DNA from: Sorangium sp051521495
GTDB lineage: Bacteria > Myxococcota_A > Polyangia > Polyangiales > Polyangiaceae
Direction of reading: 5' to 3'
DNA length: 64,000 nucleotides
Assembly (NCBI RefSeq): GCF_051521495.1
Contig: NZ_CP150355.1
Coordinates: 868,001 to 932,000, forward strand
A program made the translations under genes and the position numbers. Position 1 is the first letter of the stretch. Each line of letters opens with the position of its first letter. Positions 35,525 to 44,627 of the stretch are shown here, in pieces. Below the pieces are notes generated by a model that had not been told where the DNA came from, did no database searches, and saw nothing but the letters and a program-made list of their open reading frames with translations.

Positions 35525-36841
35525 TCAGGCCTTCTCGGCGGCATCTTCTTCGGACGTCGCGCGCGTGTCCTCGAGCCGGTCGACCGCGCGCAGCTCGGGG
35601 AACAGCCATGCCCAGAGCAGCACGACCGCGATCGTCCCGAGGCCGCCGAACACCACCGTGGGCACGGTCCCGATGAACCTCGCGAGGGTGCCTGACTCGA
35701 GCTCTCCGAGCTCGTTCGAGGCGCCGACGAACACCATGTTGACCGCGCTCACGCGGCCCCGCATCTCGGGCGGCGTGGCGAGCTGCTCCAGGGTCATCCG
35801 CACGACGACGCTCACCATGTCGGCGGCGCCCATCACGGTGAGCGCGATGAGCGAGAGGGGGAAGCTCCGCGACAGGCCGAACACGACCGCGGCGAGGCCG
35901 AACAGCCCGACGCAGAGGAGCATCTTCGGCCCGGCGCGCCGCGCGATGGGCCGGAAGGCGAGGGCCACGGCCATGATCCCGGCCCCCACGGCGGGCGCGG
36001 CGCGCAGCAAGCCGAACCCCTGCGGGCCGACGGCGAGCACGTCGGTCGCGTAGACGGGCAGCAGCGCGGCCGCGCCGCCCAGGAAGACGGCCACGAAATC
36101 GAGCGAGATCGACGCGAGGAGGACCTTCTTCCGGTAGACGTAGCGCAGCCCGGCGAGCGCCGTGGCGAGCGACGGCGGCTTCCTCTCCAGGCGGCCGGTG
36201 CGCGCCTGCACGGCCAGGGGCCCGGCGCACGCCGCGGCGAGCGCGAGGCTCGCGGTCAGGTACACGGGCGCGGGCGCCTTCCAGAGCGCGTAGAGCAGCC
36301 CGCCCAGGCTCGGCCCGCCGATCGCCCCGACCTGCCAGAGCGTCGATTGCCACGTCACCGCGTTCTGGAAATGGGCCGCCGGCACGAGCGTGGGCAGGAG
36401 CGCCGAGCCCGCGGGCCCCTGGAAGGCGCGCACCGCGCCGAGGAGCACGAGGACCGCATAGATGGCCGGCAGGCTCGGGCTCGGCGAGCGCGCGAGGAAG
36501 AAGAGCGCGAGCGCCGCGAGCGCCGAGGTGAGGTAGCAAAGGACGAGGATCCCCCGCCGATCGAAGCGATCCGCCGCGTGCCCGGAGGCGAGGGACAGCC
36601 CCGCGACGGGGAGGAACTGGGCGAGCCCCACATAGCCGAGCGCGAGCGGATCGCGCGTGAGGTCGTAGACCTGATACCCCACGGCGACCGATTGCATCTG
36701 GTACGCCACGGTGGCCATCAGGCGAGCCGGCGCGTACACGCGGAAATCGCGCGACGCGAAGGCGGCGAAGGGCGGCGAAGGGCGACGACGGCTCCAGGGC
36801 GGCGGGGGCGGTGGCCATGAGCGAGTCCGGGCGACGTTCAT
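35525..36841 (-). CDS. MFS exporter, EntS-like (N-terminal 10-bp duplication)
   Basis: About 438 residues with 10-12 hydrophobic segments typical of the EntS/DUF894-type major facilitator exporters. Landmarks are RDFRVYAPARLMATVAYQMQ, ADRFDRRGILVLCY, VRAFQGPAGSALLPTLV, GAIGGPSLGGLLYALW and TLEQLATPPEMRGRVSAVNM. It sits in the inner membrane and probably exports a small hydrophobic compound or siderophore. In the current sequence ATG 36841 is in frame with the body. A better-looking start, ATG 36818 (MATAPAALEPSSPFAA), is out of frame because GGCGGCGAAG is present twice at 36761-36780. Removing one copy joins MATAPAALEPSSPFAA directly to FASRDFRVY. Confidence 0.8.
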   Translation of the reverse strand: MNVARTRSWPPPPPPWSRRRPSPPFAAFASRDFRVYAPARLMATVAYQMQSVAVGYQVYDLTRDPLALGYVGLAQFLPVAGLSLASGHAADRFDRRGILVLCYLTSALAALALFFLARSPSPSLPAIYAVLVLLGAVRAFQGPAGSALLPTLVPAAHFQNAVTWQSTLWQVGAIGGPSLGGLLYALWKAPAPVYLTASLALAAACAGPLAVQARTGRLERKPPSLATALAGLRYVYRKKVLLASISLDFVAVFLGGAAALLPVYATDVLAVGPQGFGLLRAAPAVGAGIMAVALAFRPIARRAGPKMLLCVGLFGLAAVVFGLSRSFPLSLIALTVMGAADMVSVVVRMTLEQLATPPEMRGRVSAVNMVFVGASNELGELESGTLARFIGTVPTVVFGGLGTIAVVLLWAWLFPELRAVDRLEDTRATSEEDAAEKA

Positions 36842-37490
36842 GGCGCATTCCAGCGAGGGTCGCCAGGGTGCGCTGCTGCGGTACCACCCGGGCGGTCGAG
36901 ATCGAGATCCGGGTCGCTGCGCAACGCGCGCCGTGACGGAGGTCGCGCGCCGTGACGGAGGTAAGGACGTCCGGGCACCACGACCGGTCATCGGGACGGT
37001 CACGTTCGCGCGGCTCCAGCGCGGAATGCTGGCGCGCCCACCTGGACCTGTGGTAAGCGGCAGCCACACATGATGCTCCTTGGACACGACACCTCGCCGG
37101 GACGGGCGCGCGAACTCGCCGAGCAGGCGTGGCGCGCCTGGACGCTGTTTGGCAGCCGCTCCCGCCGCGGGCGTGACGACCGCCGCGACGACGACGACGA
37201 CGACGATCTCCCGCGGCCGAACGCGATCGTCACGTGGCTCCCGTTGCTGGGCCGCGCCGTCTCGCCGATGCCCGCCTGATCGAGAGCGGGGAGCAGATCC
37301 GTGGGATACGGGTCAGCCGCTAGAGCATCGATCCGCTTGGAACCCAGAGAAAACAGCCGCTAAGGCGCCAAGAACGCCAAGAAGACAATAAAATCTTGGC
37401 GTCCTTGGCGCTTTGGCGGTTCGAATGAAAGTACGCCGCAGGGAGCCGAGCGACGCGGATGCGCCCGTAGCGCACGAAGATGCGCGCCGC
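36842..37490. other. Intergenic region between MFS gene and gluQ
   Basis: 649 bp. A possible small plus-strand ORF (37073-37279) encodes a protein with a run of seven Asp (RRDDDDDDDLPRPN), but no homology is recognised. The palindromic repeat at 37357-37419 is listed separately. Nothing else is seen. Confidence 0.4.
37357..37419. repeat. Intergenic palindromic repeat of the CGCCAAG type
   Basis: Arms 37357-37382 and 37394-37419 are complementary over about 26 bp with a few mismatches, around an 11-nt AT-rich loop (AGACAATAAAA). Internal units GGCGCCAAG and ACGCCAAGA repeat. It lies about 70 bp beyond the 3' end of gluQ, so it may also end that transcript. Confidence 0.75.
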
Positions 37491-38417
37491 TCAGAGGCCG
37501 CTCGTCGTCAGCCTGAGCGACCCGTCGCGGAGGCTCACGACGCGGTCCGAGGTCGCGACGCGCGACCAGTCGAACTCCCGGAGCAGCTCCGCCGGCGTGC
37601 ACGGATCGGGGCGATCCCGCAGCCCGACGCAGCAGGCGAGCGCGCCGGTGAGCGCGGGCGCGCTCCGGGCGAGCGCCGCCCCGCGCGCCGCGCCGTGCGT
37701 CTTCGCCAGCTTGCCGCCGCGCTCCTCCAGGAGGAGCAGGTGGTGCCGGTAGACCGGCGCGGGTAGCCCGAGCACCGCCTGGAGCGCCGCCTGCGTGGCG
37801 GTGCTCGGCGCGATGTCGCGCCCCCGGACGACGCGCGTGACGCCCGCCGCGCCGTCGTCGACCACGACCGCGAGCTGGTAGGAGAAGGCGCCGTCGCGCC
37901 GGCGCACCACGGGGTCGCCCATCGCGAGCGCGGGCTCCTGCGACAGGTCGAGCCCGCCCTCGTCCACGGGCCGGAACACGCCGTCCGGCAGCCGCGCCCG
38001 GATCGGCTCCACGCTCGCGCGCCACCCGCCGGGCGGCAGCGCGCGGCCGCGCGCGCGGTTGTCGTAGGCGAAGCCGCCGTCGGGCGCGCGCCGGCCGATC
38101 GCGCGCACCTCCTCGCGCGTCGCGGAGCAGGGGTACAGCGCGCCGAGCGCCTCGAGCCGGTCCATGGCGGCCTCGTGCTGCGCGCTCCGGGCGTGCTGCT
38201 CGACGCGCTCGTCGAAATCGAGCCCGAGCCACGCGAGGTCCTCCTCGATCGCGCGCGTGAACTCCGGCCGGCAGCGGTCGGGATCGAGGTCCTCCAGCCG
38301 GAGGACGAGCCGCGCGCCCCTCGACCGCGCGTCCAGCCAGCAGAGCAGCGCCGCGGCGAGCGTGCCGAGGTGGGCGGGCCCGGTGGTCGACGGGGCGAAC
38401 CGGCACACCTCGCTCAT
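37491..38417 (-). CDS. gluQ: Glutamyl-Q tRNA(Asp) synthetase
   Basis: A 308-residue truncated class I aminoacyl-tRNA synthetase lacking the anticodon-binding domain. It attaches glutamate to queuosine in tRNA-Asp. The HIGH-type motif is FAPSTTGPAHLGTLAAALL; the KMSKS-type motif is GGKLAKTHGA. LRLEDLDPDRCRPEF and YQLAVVVDDGAAGVTRVVRG are the other synthetase landmarks. The zinc-site region YPCSATREEV has one fewer Cys than the usual CxC pattern. Its stop lies 72 bp beyond the palindromic repeat. The start codon lies 67 bp after the gltX stop on the same strand. Confidence 0.93.
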   Translation of the reverse strand: MSEVCRFAPSTTGPAHLGTLAAALLCWLDARSRGARLVLRLEDLDPDRCRPEFTRAIEEDLAWLGLDFDERVEQHARSAQHEAAMDRLEALGALYPCSATREEVRAIGRRAPDGGFAYDNRARGRALPPGGWRASVEPIRARLPDGVFRPVDEGGLDLSQEPALAMGDPVVRRRDGAFSYQLAVVVDDGAAGVTRVVRGRDIAPSTATQAALQAVLGLPAPVYRHHLLLLEERGGKLAKTHGAARGAALARSAPALTGALACCVGLRDRPDPCTPAELLREFDWSRVATSDRVVSLRDGSLRLTTSGL

Positions 38418-38484
38418 CGCTCTTCCTCCTGCCGCTGCCGGCCGCGCCGTCTTCGCGCGGCCCGCGCGCTCGTCACGCCGCGCC

Positions 38485-40323
38485 TCAGAGGAAGCGCGCG
38501 ATGCGCGCCCGCACGCGCGGCTCGCCCAGCACCGCCATGACCTCGGTCAGATCGGGGCTGTTCCGGGTCCCGCAGATCGCGACCCGGACGACCATCGAGA
38601 CGTCGCCGACATGGCCCTTCCACGACTCGGGAGAGGCCTTGTACTGCTTCACCTCGCCAGCGTAGCCCAGCGTCACCCCGATGCTCCGGACCTTCTCGAA
38701 CCACGCCTCCTTCGAGTCGGCCGGATCGAAGACGTCGAGCATCTGCTTCAGCACCGCCAAGCGATCTGCCTCCGGGACGTTCTCGGGGAAATCGAACGCC
38801 TCGACGCGGCCGTAGAGCTCGTCGTAGAAGAAGAAGAGCTGGGAGCGCAGGTCGGGCCAGGTGGTGATGCGCTTGTTCGACTTCTTCCCGCCGCGCTCGA
38901 TGCCGAGCGCTCGCTTCGTGTACTCCGGATCTCGCTCCATCAGCGCGGCGAGCTCCTTGTCGTGCTCCCTGGCCCAGTCGAGGCCCTGGGCATAGACGTC
39001 CTCGGCGCTCATCCGGCTCACGACCGCCTGGCTGACGCTCTTCAGCTTCACCATGTCGCTCAGGGCGCCGCCGGGGGCGAGCTTGTTGAGCTTGAGGGGG
39101 AAGGCGGAATAGGGCTTGTCGGGGTTCGCCTTGCGCCAGTCCTCGAACGCGGAGTTGGCGATGTTGAGGAGGTACTCGATGGTGCCCGCCTCCGGGACGC
39201 CGGTCTCCCGGTAATAGGCGATGTTCGCCTCGGGGTCCTTGCGCTTGCTCAGCTTGCGCCGCGCGTCCGAGACCTTCGTCTCGCCCGTCTCCGGGTCGAG
39301 CTCCTCCACGCGGTCGAGCTTCTGGATGGGCGGGACGTGGGCGTACTCGACCGGCCTGAAGCCGAGCGTGCGGAAGAGCTGCAGGTGGAGCGGCATCGAC
39401 GAGATCCACTCGTCGCCCCGGATCACGTGCGTCGTGCGCATCAGGTGATCGTCGATCGCATGGGCGAAGTGGTAGGTCGGGATGCCGTCCGACTTGAGGA
39501 GGATGGTGTCGAGATCGTTGACGGGCATCGAGATGACGCCCTTCACGCCGTCCTTCCACTCGACGCGGCCGGAGACGTCGTCCGGGGCGCGCAGCCGGAG
39601 CACGAAGGGGGTGCCGCTCGCGAGCGCCTCCTTCACCCGGGCGAGCGGCGCGTCCCGCCATTTCGCCCACCGGCCGTGGACCCCGGGCTTCACCGTGAGG
39701 GCCATCTGCTCCTGCCGGATGGCGTCGAGCTCCTCGACCGTGCAGAAGCAGGGGTAAGCGAAGCCGCGGCGGATGAGGTCGATGGCGTAATCCCGGTAGA
39801 TCTCGACGCGCTCCGTCTGGATATAGGGGCCGTAGCCGCCCTGCTGCACGAACTCGCCTCGCGACGACCCGTCTCCGTCCTTCGCCGGCGCGCGGAGCAC
39901 GCCCTCCTGAGGGGAGAGATCGAAGCGCGCGAGGGAGTCGACGATGGTGTCGAGCGCGCCGGGGATGGCGCGCTTCACGTCGGTGTCCTCGAGGCGGAGG
40001 TAGAAGACGCCCTCGCTCTGGACCGCGAGTCGCTTGTTGATGAGCGACACGAAGATGCCGCCAATGTGCATGAACCCGGTCGGGCTCGGCGCGTAGCGGG
40101 TGACCATCGCGCCCTTGGGCAGCGCGCGCCGGGGATAGCGTGCCTCGTACTCCTCGGGCCGCTTGGCCGACGCGGCGGCGTCGCCGAAGAGGAGGCGCAC
40201 GAGCTCATCGCGGTCCTCTCCGGGGCCCGGTTCGCGGACGGTGACGGGAAGCGTCGTCTCGTTCGGGGCCTGCTTGTCCATGAGGGCGCGTCGCTCCTGA
40301 TCTGACATCGGGCGGGCAGCCAT
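38485..40323 (-). CDS. gltX: Glutamate--tRNA ligase (long form)
   Basis: A class I synthetase of about 612 residues that charges tRNA-Glu. The HIGH motif is TRYAPSPTGFMHIGGIFVSL; the KMSKS motif is ARRKLSKRKDPEANIAYY. Zinc-type Cys lie in FAYPCFCTVEELDAI. It is longer than the usual 470-500 residues, with a longer middle and C-terminus (for example RSQLFFFYDELYGRVEAFDF), like the clostridial/deltaproteobacterial long form. ATG 40323 (MAARPMSDQE) is taken as start; ATG 40308 is also possible. Together with gluQ the window encodes both Glu-tRNA-type enzymes side by side. Confidence 0.93.
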   Translation of the reverse strand: MAARPMSDQERRALMDKQAPNETTLPVTVREPGPGEDRDELVRLLFGDAAASAKRPEEYEARYPRRALPKGAMVTRYAPSPTGFMHIGGIFVSLINKRLAVQSEGVFYLRLEDTDVKRAIPGALDTIVDSLARFDLSPQEGVLRAPAKDGDGSSRGEFVQQGGYGPYIQTERVEIYRDYAIDLIRRGFAYPCFCTVEELDAIRQEQMALTVKPGVHGRWAKWRDAPLARVKEALASGTPFVLRLRAPDDVSGRVEWKDGVKGVISMPVNDLDTILLKSDGIPTYHFAHAIDDHLMRTTHVIRGDEWISSMPLHLQLFRTLGFRPVEYAHVPPIQKLDRVEELDPETGETKVSDARRKLSKRKDPEANIAYYRETGVPEAGTIEYLLNIANSAFEDWRKANPDKPYSAFPLKLNKLAPGGALSDMVKLKSVSQAVVSRMSAEDVYAQGLDWAREHDKELAALMERDPEYTKRALGIERGGKKSNKRITTWPDLRSQLFFFYDELYGRVEAFDFPENVPEADRLAVLKQMLDVFDPADSKEAWFEKVRSIGVTLGYAGEVKQYKASPESWKGHVGDVSMVVRVAICGTRNSPDLTEVMAVLGEPRVRARIARFL

Positions 40324-40446
40324 TGCACGCCCGCCTGGCCTTGTCAATCGCCCGGGGGGCTCGCCAATCGCCCCGGGAGGCCTGGCAATCGCCCGGAGGG
40401 CCTGTCGATCGTCGGTAACGAGCGCGGGTCGCGCCGGCCCGCCGCG

Positions 40447-42441
40447 CTACTGCGGTGTGCCCTCGCCGATGAGCCAATAGGTCTTCATCGCTCCCTTGCC
40501 CTTGATCGCCACGAGGCCCCGCTCCTCGAGGACGAAATCTCGCGCGAGCAGGGAGTAGCTCGCCTCGCTCACCTGGATTCGGCCGGGCTCTCCGCTCGAC
40601 TCCATGCGGCTCGCCACGTTCACCGCGTCGCCCCAGAGGTCGTAGCTGAACTTCTTCTTGCCGATCACGCCCGCGATGACAGGCCCGGTGTTGATGCCGA
40701 TCCTGAGCTGGAACGGCTCGCCGTCGTCGGCGACGAACTGGCTCACGGTGTGCGCCATGGCGAGCGCCATCCGCGCGATGGCCCTCGCGTGATCGGGGCG
40801 CTGCGCCGGCAGCCCGCCGACGACCATATAGGCGTCTCCGATGGTCTTGATCTTCTCCAGGCCGTGCTGCTCGGCGAGCTGATCGAACGAGGAGAACATC
40901 CGGTTGAGCAGGCCGACGAGCTCCTCCGGGTGGAGCCGCGCGGCGAGCGGGGTGAAGCCCGCGATGTCCGCGAAGAGGATGGTCACCTCGTCGAAGTGCT
41001 CGGCGATGAGCTGCTCGTGCTCCTTCAGCTGATCGGCGATGGTCCTCGGCAGGATGTTGAGGAGGAGCCGGTCCGAGCGCTCGTGGGCTCGCTCGGCCGC
41101 CGCCTTCGCCTGCTCGAGCGCTGCCTTCTGCTGGCTCTGCCGCCGGGCGTTCGCCTCCAGGACCGAGAGCATGCCGTTGATCGAGCCGGTGAGGCGGGAC
41201 AGCTCGTCGGTGCCCGGCATCGCGACGCGCGCCGAGAGATCGCCGACGCTGCCGACGTCCGTGACCTCCCGGCTGAGGCGGGCGAGCCGGTACAGGACCA
41301 GCTTCTCCAGGAGCAGCAGCGTGACGCCGCCGAAGACCAGACCCACAACCACGGTCACGAACACGAGATAGCGCAACGTGTCGTGGCCCATCCTGAGGAT
41401 GGCGCGGTCGTTGTCCACGCGCACGAGGAGCGCCGGGTGGCCGTCGATGTCGTTGAGGACGGTGTACCCGGCGATCCTATCCTCACCGAGCGGCTGGACG
41501 AGGATCGGGTCGCGGTCGGACAGGGCGGCGATCGCCTGGCGGAAGTCGGCGGGCAGCTGGGGATCGTCGAGGCGTCGTACGGCGAGCGAGAGGCCCGCGG
41601 GCTCGGTGAGGCGCTTGATCTCGGCGTCCGTCAAGAAGCGCCCGAACGTGACGGTGCCCGCGACCGGCCCGCGGCCGGAGCTGCCGACGCTGGGCTGGGA
41701 GCAGACGAGCATCGGCCCGTCCGGCAGGAGGACGATGCCGCCTCGGACGGCGCTGCTGGGCGAGTTCCGCCCGAAGAGGAGATCGCCGACGCGGAGCCGC
41801 TCCGCGACGCCGCGCGGCAGGGGGGCCCAGCTCTTCGTGGCGTGGTCGTAGCCGGTGCTGTACACGGGGTTTCCGTCCGCGCCGGCGAAGACCGCGAGAT
41901 CGATCCGGGCGATGTCGAAGAGCTGGGCGACGAGGTTCGAGCGGACGAACTCTTGATTGCCGTCCTGCACGAACGCGTAGGCATCGTCCCACTGGCTCCA
42001 GTCGGTCCAGCGCGCGTTGAAGTCGCTGCTGGCCTGGCGGAAGAGGTTGAGGGCCACGTGCACGGTGCGGCGGGTGTCCTGCGCCTCGGCGGCCATCGAG
42101 TTGGCGAGGAGCGCCCTCGAGGACACGCCGTACAGGGCAAAGCTGAGCCCGAGCAGCGTGGCGGTGATCGCCAGCAGCGTCTTCGCGCGCAGCGAGAGAA
42201 GGGTGTCGAGGGAAGGCTTCAGCGGCGCCGAGACTATCGAAATGCGGGACGTCGCGGAAGCGCGCCGGCGCCAGCCGGGACGGCGTGGGCGCGCGGCGGG
42301 TGTGGGAGAGGAACGCGGCGGCGTGGTGCGTTGCGGTGCCGCTGGCCCCGTCCGGGCCCGGGTCGCGATCGCCTGGAGAGGTCTCCGGGACGGGCCTGGA
42401 GGCAAGATCTGAGTCTCGTCCCACGGCGGCACACCAGGCAT
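40447..42441 (-). CDS. CHASE4-like/HAMP class III adenylate/guanylate cyclase
   Basis: A 664-residue membrane receptor cyclase. After a Pro/Arg-rich N-terminus, a first transmembrane segment (TLLAITATLLGLSFALYGVS) precedes a periplasmic CHASE4-like sensor (ARWTDWSQWDDAYAFVQDGN). The second segment (YLVFVTVVVGLVFGGVTLLL) leads into HAMP and a short coiled coil. The catalytic domain starts EVTILFADIAGFTPLAARL (metal-binding Asp) and has KIKTIGDAYMVVGGLP, LRIGINTGPVIAGVIGKKKF and DLWGDAVNVASRMES. It makes cAMP or cGMP in response to an envelope signal. The true start may lie inside the disordered N-terminus, but no internal ATG supports this. Confidence 0.88.
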   Translation of the reverse strand: MPGVPPWDETQILPPGPSRRPLQAIATRARTGPAAPQRTTPPRSSPTPAARPRRPGWRRRASATSRISIVSAPLKPSLDTLLSLRAKTLLAITATLLGLSFALYGVSSRALLANSMAAEAQDTRRTVHVALNLFRQASSDFNARWTDWSQWDDAYAFVQDGNQEFVRSNLVAQLFDIARIDLAVFAGADGNPVYSTGYDHATKSWAPLPRGVAERLRVGDLLFGRNSPSSAVRGGIVLLPDGPMLVCSQPSVGSSGRGPVAGTVTFGRFLTDAEIKRLTEPAGLSLAVRRLDDPQLPADFRQAIAALSDRDPILVQPLGEDRIAGYTVLNDIDGHPALLVRVDNDRAILRMGHDTLRYLVFVTVVVGLVFGGVTLLLLEKLVLYRLARLSREVTDVGSVGDLSARVAMPGTDELSRLTGSINGMLSVLEANARRQSQQKAALEQAKAAAERAHERSDRLLLNILPRTIADQLKEHEQLIAEHFDEVTILFADIAGFTPLAARLHPEELVGLLNRMFSSFDQLAEQHGLEKIKTIGDAYMVVGGLPAQRPDHARAIARMALAMAHTVSQFVADDGEPFQLRIGINTGPVIAGVIGKKKFSYDLWGDAVNVASRMESSGEPGRIQVSEASYSLLARDFVLEERGLVAIKGKGAMKTYWLIGEGTPQ

Positions 42442-42637
42442 CGAGTTCCAGATATGTAACGAGGACGTTGCGGCCGGCCGTTTCGGGCCGAGCTCTCATT
42501 GCATTCGCGGAAATTCAGGCTCCTGGTAACGAAAACAACTTGAACGGTTGTCGCAGCTTCGGGCGGTGATGAACGACGCCACGGTATCTCACTTTGCCTC
42601 GTGGCTTCCTTGGACCGCTCTCGCGCGAGCAGATAGA

Positions 42638-43360
42638 ATGCGTGCAATGCACACGTCCGGCCGGCTGCTTGTTGTTCCTGCGGTCCTTCTCACCCTCGCT
42701 GCGTGCGCCAACGGCACCGACGGTCTTCTGCCCGGCTACTACGAGGAGCAGGCCGGAGGAGGCGAACTCAGCGGTAATGGCGGAGCCGGAGGGGGTGACC
42801 TGTCCGCGAGCTCGAGCTCTAGCTCGAACGTGAGCGTCGGCTCCACCGGGGTCGGCGGCTCTCGGGGCGAGGGCGGCGACGAGGGCAGCAATGAAGGCGA
42901 TGGGGGCGAGGGCGGCGGGGGAGCGGCGGCCGAGTGCGACTATGCGGCGCCGAACACGTGCACTCGCGCCGAGGAGCTTGATGCGATCTCGGGCGACGAC
43001 GGCGCCGAGTCGGTGACGGTGACAGGGACCACGTCGAAGTGGTTCAAGATCATGATTGACGATGTGGACGACGAGGCTAGCTCCGAGCATTTTCGTGCCA
43101 CGCTCACCTCACCGCCAGGGATGAATTTCGATTTGATCGTCTATCAGGGGACTGCCGATGCGCCGGACTGTTTTGCGTCTGGCGTGAGAGGGCAGGGGAC
43201 GCCCGAATCGTTCTACGCGACATGGGACGACGTCCCTCTCTTCGAAGACGATCTCTGGTTCAGCATCGAGGTGCGCCACGTTGAGGGCACCGCGTGCGGC
43301 GATGACGCGAAGTGGACGCTGACGCTCCTCGGCAACAATGCGGCCTTGACATCGCCTTAA
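42638..43360 (+). CDS. Lipoprotein with Ser/Gly linker and PPC-like domain
   Basis: About 240 residues. The signal peptide LLVVPAVLLTLAACANG has a clear lipobox Cys. A disordered Gly/Ser/Glu-rich linker follows (ELSGNGGAGGGDLSASSSSS). The C-terminal part is beta-rich: YAAPNTCTRAEELDAISGDD, TVTGTTSKWFKIMIDDVDDE, LTSPPGMNFDLIVYQGTADA and LWFSIEVRHVEGTACGDDAK. This resembles bacterial pre-peptidase C-terminal domains that serve as carbohydrate- or surface-binding add-ons. ATG 42638 or 42647. It is divergent from the cyclase gene. Function unknown. Confidence 0.7.
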   Translation: MRAMHTSGRLLVVPAVLLTLAACANGTDGLLPGYYEEQAGGGELSGNGGAGGGDLSASSSSSSNVSVGSTGVGGSRGEGGDEGSNEGDGGEGGGGAAAECDYAAPNTCTRAEELDAISGDDGAESVTVTGTTSKWFKIMIDDVDDEASSEHFRATLTSPPGMNFDLIVYQGTADAPDCFASGVRGQGTPESFYATWDDVPLFEDDLWFSIEVRHVEGTACGDDAKWTLTLLGNNAALTSP

Positions 43361-43683
43361 GGTTGCACGCGTAGCGAGTCAGCTGGCGATACGGTGCCGG
43401 TTCCGCGGACCGGGCACCGGCAAATAACAAAGCCTTGAATCTGTTCGTGCCACACATCAGCGCCTGCTCCCCTCGATCTTGCGTCGTGCGGAACGGCGCT
43501 CCTCATTAGGCGCTGCGTTTACGGTGACATCCGCGTCATTACTACGCTGAGCTTTTCCGTCGTCAGCGGCGAGCCCAGATCGATCGCCCGGAGCGCGCGA
43601 AAGGCACCGCGCGCCGCCCCGACGCCTCCCCGCAGGGCCGTCGGTGATCGGCGACACGGTGCCTCGACACCTCGCACACCCCA
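43361..43683. other. Intergenic region with a GC-rich hairpin
   Basis: 323 bp between two convergent transcripts. At 43393-43418 the arms GGTGCCGG and CCGGGCACC form a hairpin that could terminate the lipoprotein transcript, though no T-run follows. Nothing else is recognised. Confidence 0.4.
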
Positions 43684-44070
43684 TCAGCTCACGCTGATCG
43701 GGATCTGACGCGGCTTGAGCGCCGCGCTCTTCGGCAGGTGGATCCGCAGGACGCCCGCCCGGAGATCCGCGGAGATCTTCTCCGCGTCGATGCCCTGCGG
43801 AACCACGAAGCTGCGGCGGAAGTCCGGCAGACCCTCCGCGCCCTGCTCCCGCTCGGCCGCCTCGGTGCGCCGGCCCTCGAAGGTGAGCTCCCCCTTCTCG
43901 ACGCGGACCGCCAGGCGATCCTGCGCCACGCCCGGGAGATCCGCCACGACCAGGAGCTCCTCGGCGCTCTCGTAGATGTCGACCGCCGGCGCCACCGCAG
44001 GGCGCTGCTGGATCTTCTCGGGGTTGCCCTCGGCACGTTGGGTCAAGCTGCGATCGGTGCTCATGTTCAT
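43684..44070 (-). CDS. Hsp20/alpha-crystallin small heat shock protein, second gene
   Basis: A 128-residue small chaperone. The alpha-crystallin domain runs from AVDIYESAEELLVVADLPGV to the C-terminus, with DRLAVRVEKGELTFEGRRTE and RSFVVPQGIDAEKISADLRA. The conserved closing AGVLRIHLPKS is followed by a short tail. It binds unfolding proteins without ATP. A clean AGGAG site precedes ATG 44070 by three bases. It lies 92 bp downstream of another Hsp20 gene, same strand, so the two are probably co-transcribed. The two differ enough to be distinct subunits rather than a recent copy. Confidence 0.9.
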   Translation of the reverse strand: MNMSTDRSLTQRAEGNPEKIQQRPAVAPAVDIYESAEELLVVADLPGVAQDRLAVRVEKGELTFEGRRTEAAEREQGAEGLPDFRRSFVVPQGIDAEKISADLRAGVLRIHLPKSAALKPRQIPISVS

Positions 44071-44162
44071 CGCTCCTTCCTCGGTAAACTCCAGATCCGC
44101 TCGTCGCGGGATCGTCGCCGTCCTCTTGTCTCGTTCCTCGGTTCTCCGCCTCGTCGGCTTCC

Positions 44163-44627
44163 TCAGCGAGCCGTCACCGCGATCTGACGCGGCTGCGCCT
44201 CGGCGGCCTTGTTCAGCGTGAGCGTCAGCACGCCGTTCTTCAGCACCGCGGTCGTCTTCTCCGGATCGACCTTGCTCGGCAGCGTGAAGCTCCGGCTGAA
44301 GCGCACCCCGCCCCGCTCCTTGCGGTGGACGAGGTAGCCCTCCGGCGCATCCGGCTTGCGCTCGCCGCTCACCGTCAGGACGTCCTGATTCAGCGAGATA
44401 TGGACATCCTTCTCCGTCAGACCCGGGAGATCGGCCTTGACGACAAGGGCGCTCCCCGTGTCGAACAGGTGGACGCGCGGACCACCCGCGTACCGGGGCG
44501 TCTGGTCGAAATCGCCGCGGAGCGACGCGCGCGGCGCGTCCGCCTCCTCGAACACCCAATCGAGGCGCCGGCGAAGCTCATCCATCATGGCAAACGCGCG
44601 ATCGACATCCGTATAACGGTTCAGCAT
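44163..44627 (-). CDS. Hsp20/alpha-crystallin small heat shock protein, first gene
   Basis: A 154-residue small chaperone. The N-terminal arm (DRAFAMMDELRRRLDWVFEE) is longer than in its partner. The alpha-crystallin domain follows: VHLFDTGSALVVKADLPGLT, EKDVHISLNQDVLTVSGER, FSRSFTLPSKVDPEKTTAVL and NGVLTLTLNKAAEAQPRQI. ATG 44627 is chosen because a perfect AGGAGG lies seven bases upstream; a TTG two codons earlier is in frame. No CIRCE-type inverted repeat is visible upstream, so regulation is probably by an alternative sigma factor, which the sequence does not show. Confidence 0.92.
   Translation of the reverse strand: MLNRYTDVDRAFAMMDELRRRLDWVFEEADAPRASLRGDFDQTPRYAGGPRVHLFDTGSALVVKADLPGLTEKDVHISLNQDVLTVSGERKPDAPEGYLVHRKERGGVRFSRSFTLPSKVDPEKTTAVLKNGVLTLTLNKAAEAQPRQIAVTAR

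Noticed and set aside
37070..37279. Small acidic ORF with seven consecutive Asp
   Set aside because: The Asp run comes from a GAC triplet repeat; no ribosome binding site or homology, so mentioned only inside the intergenic entry.
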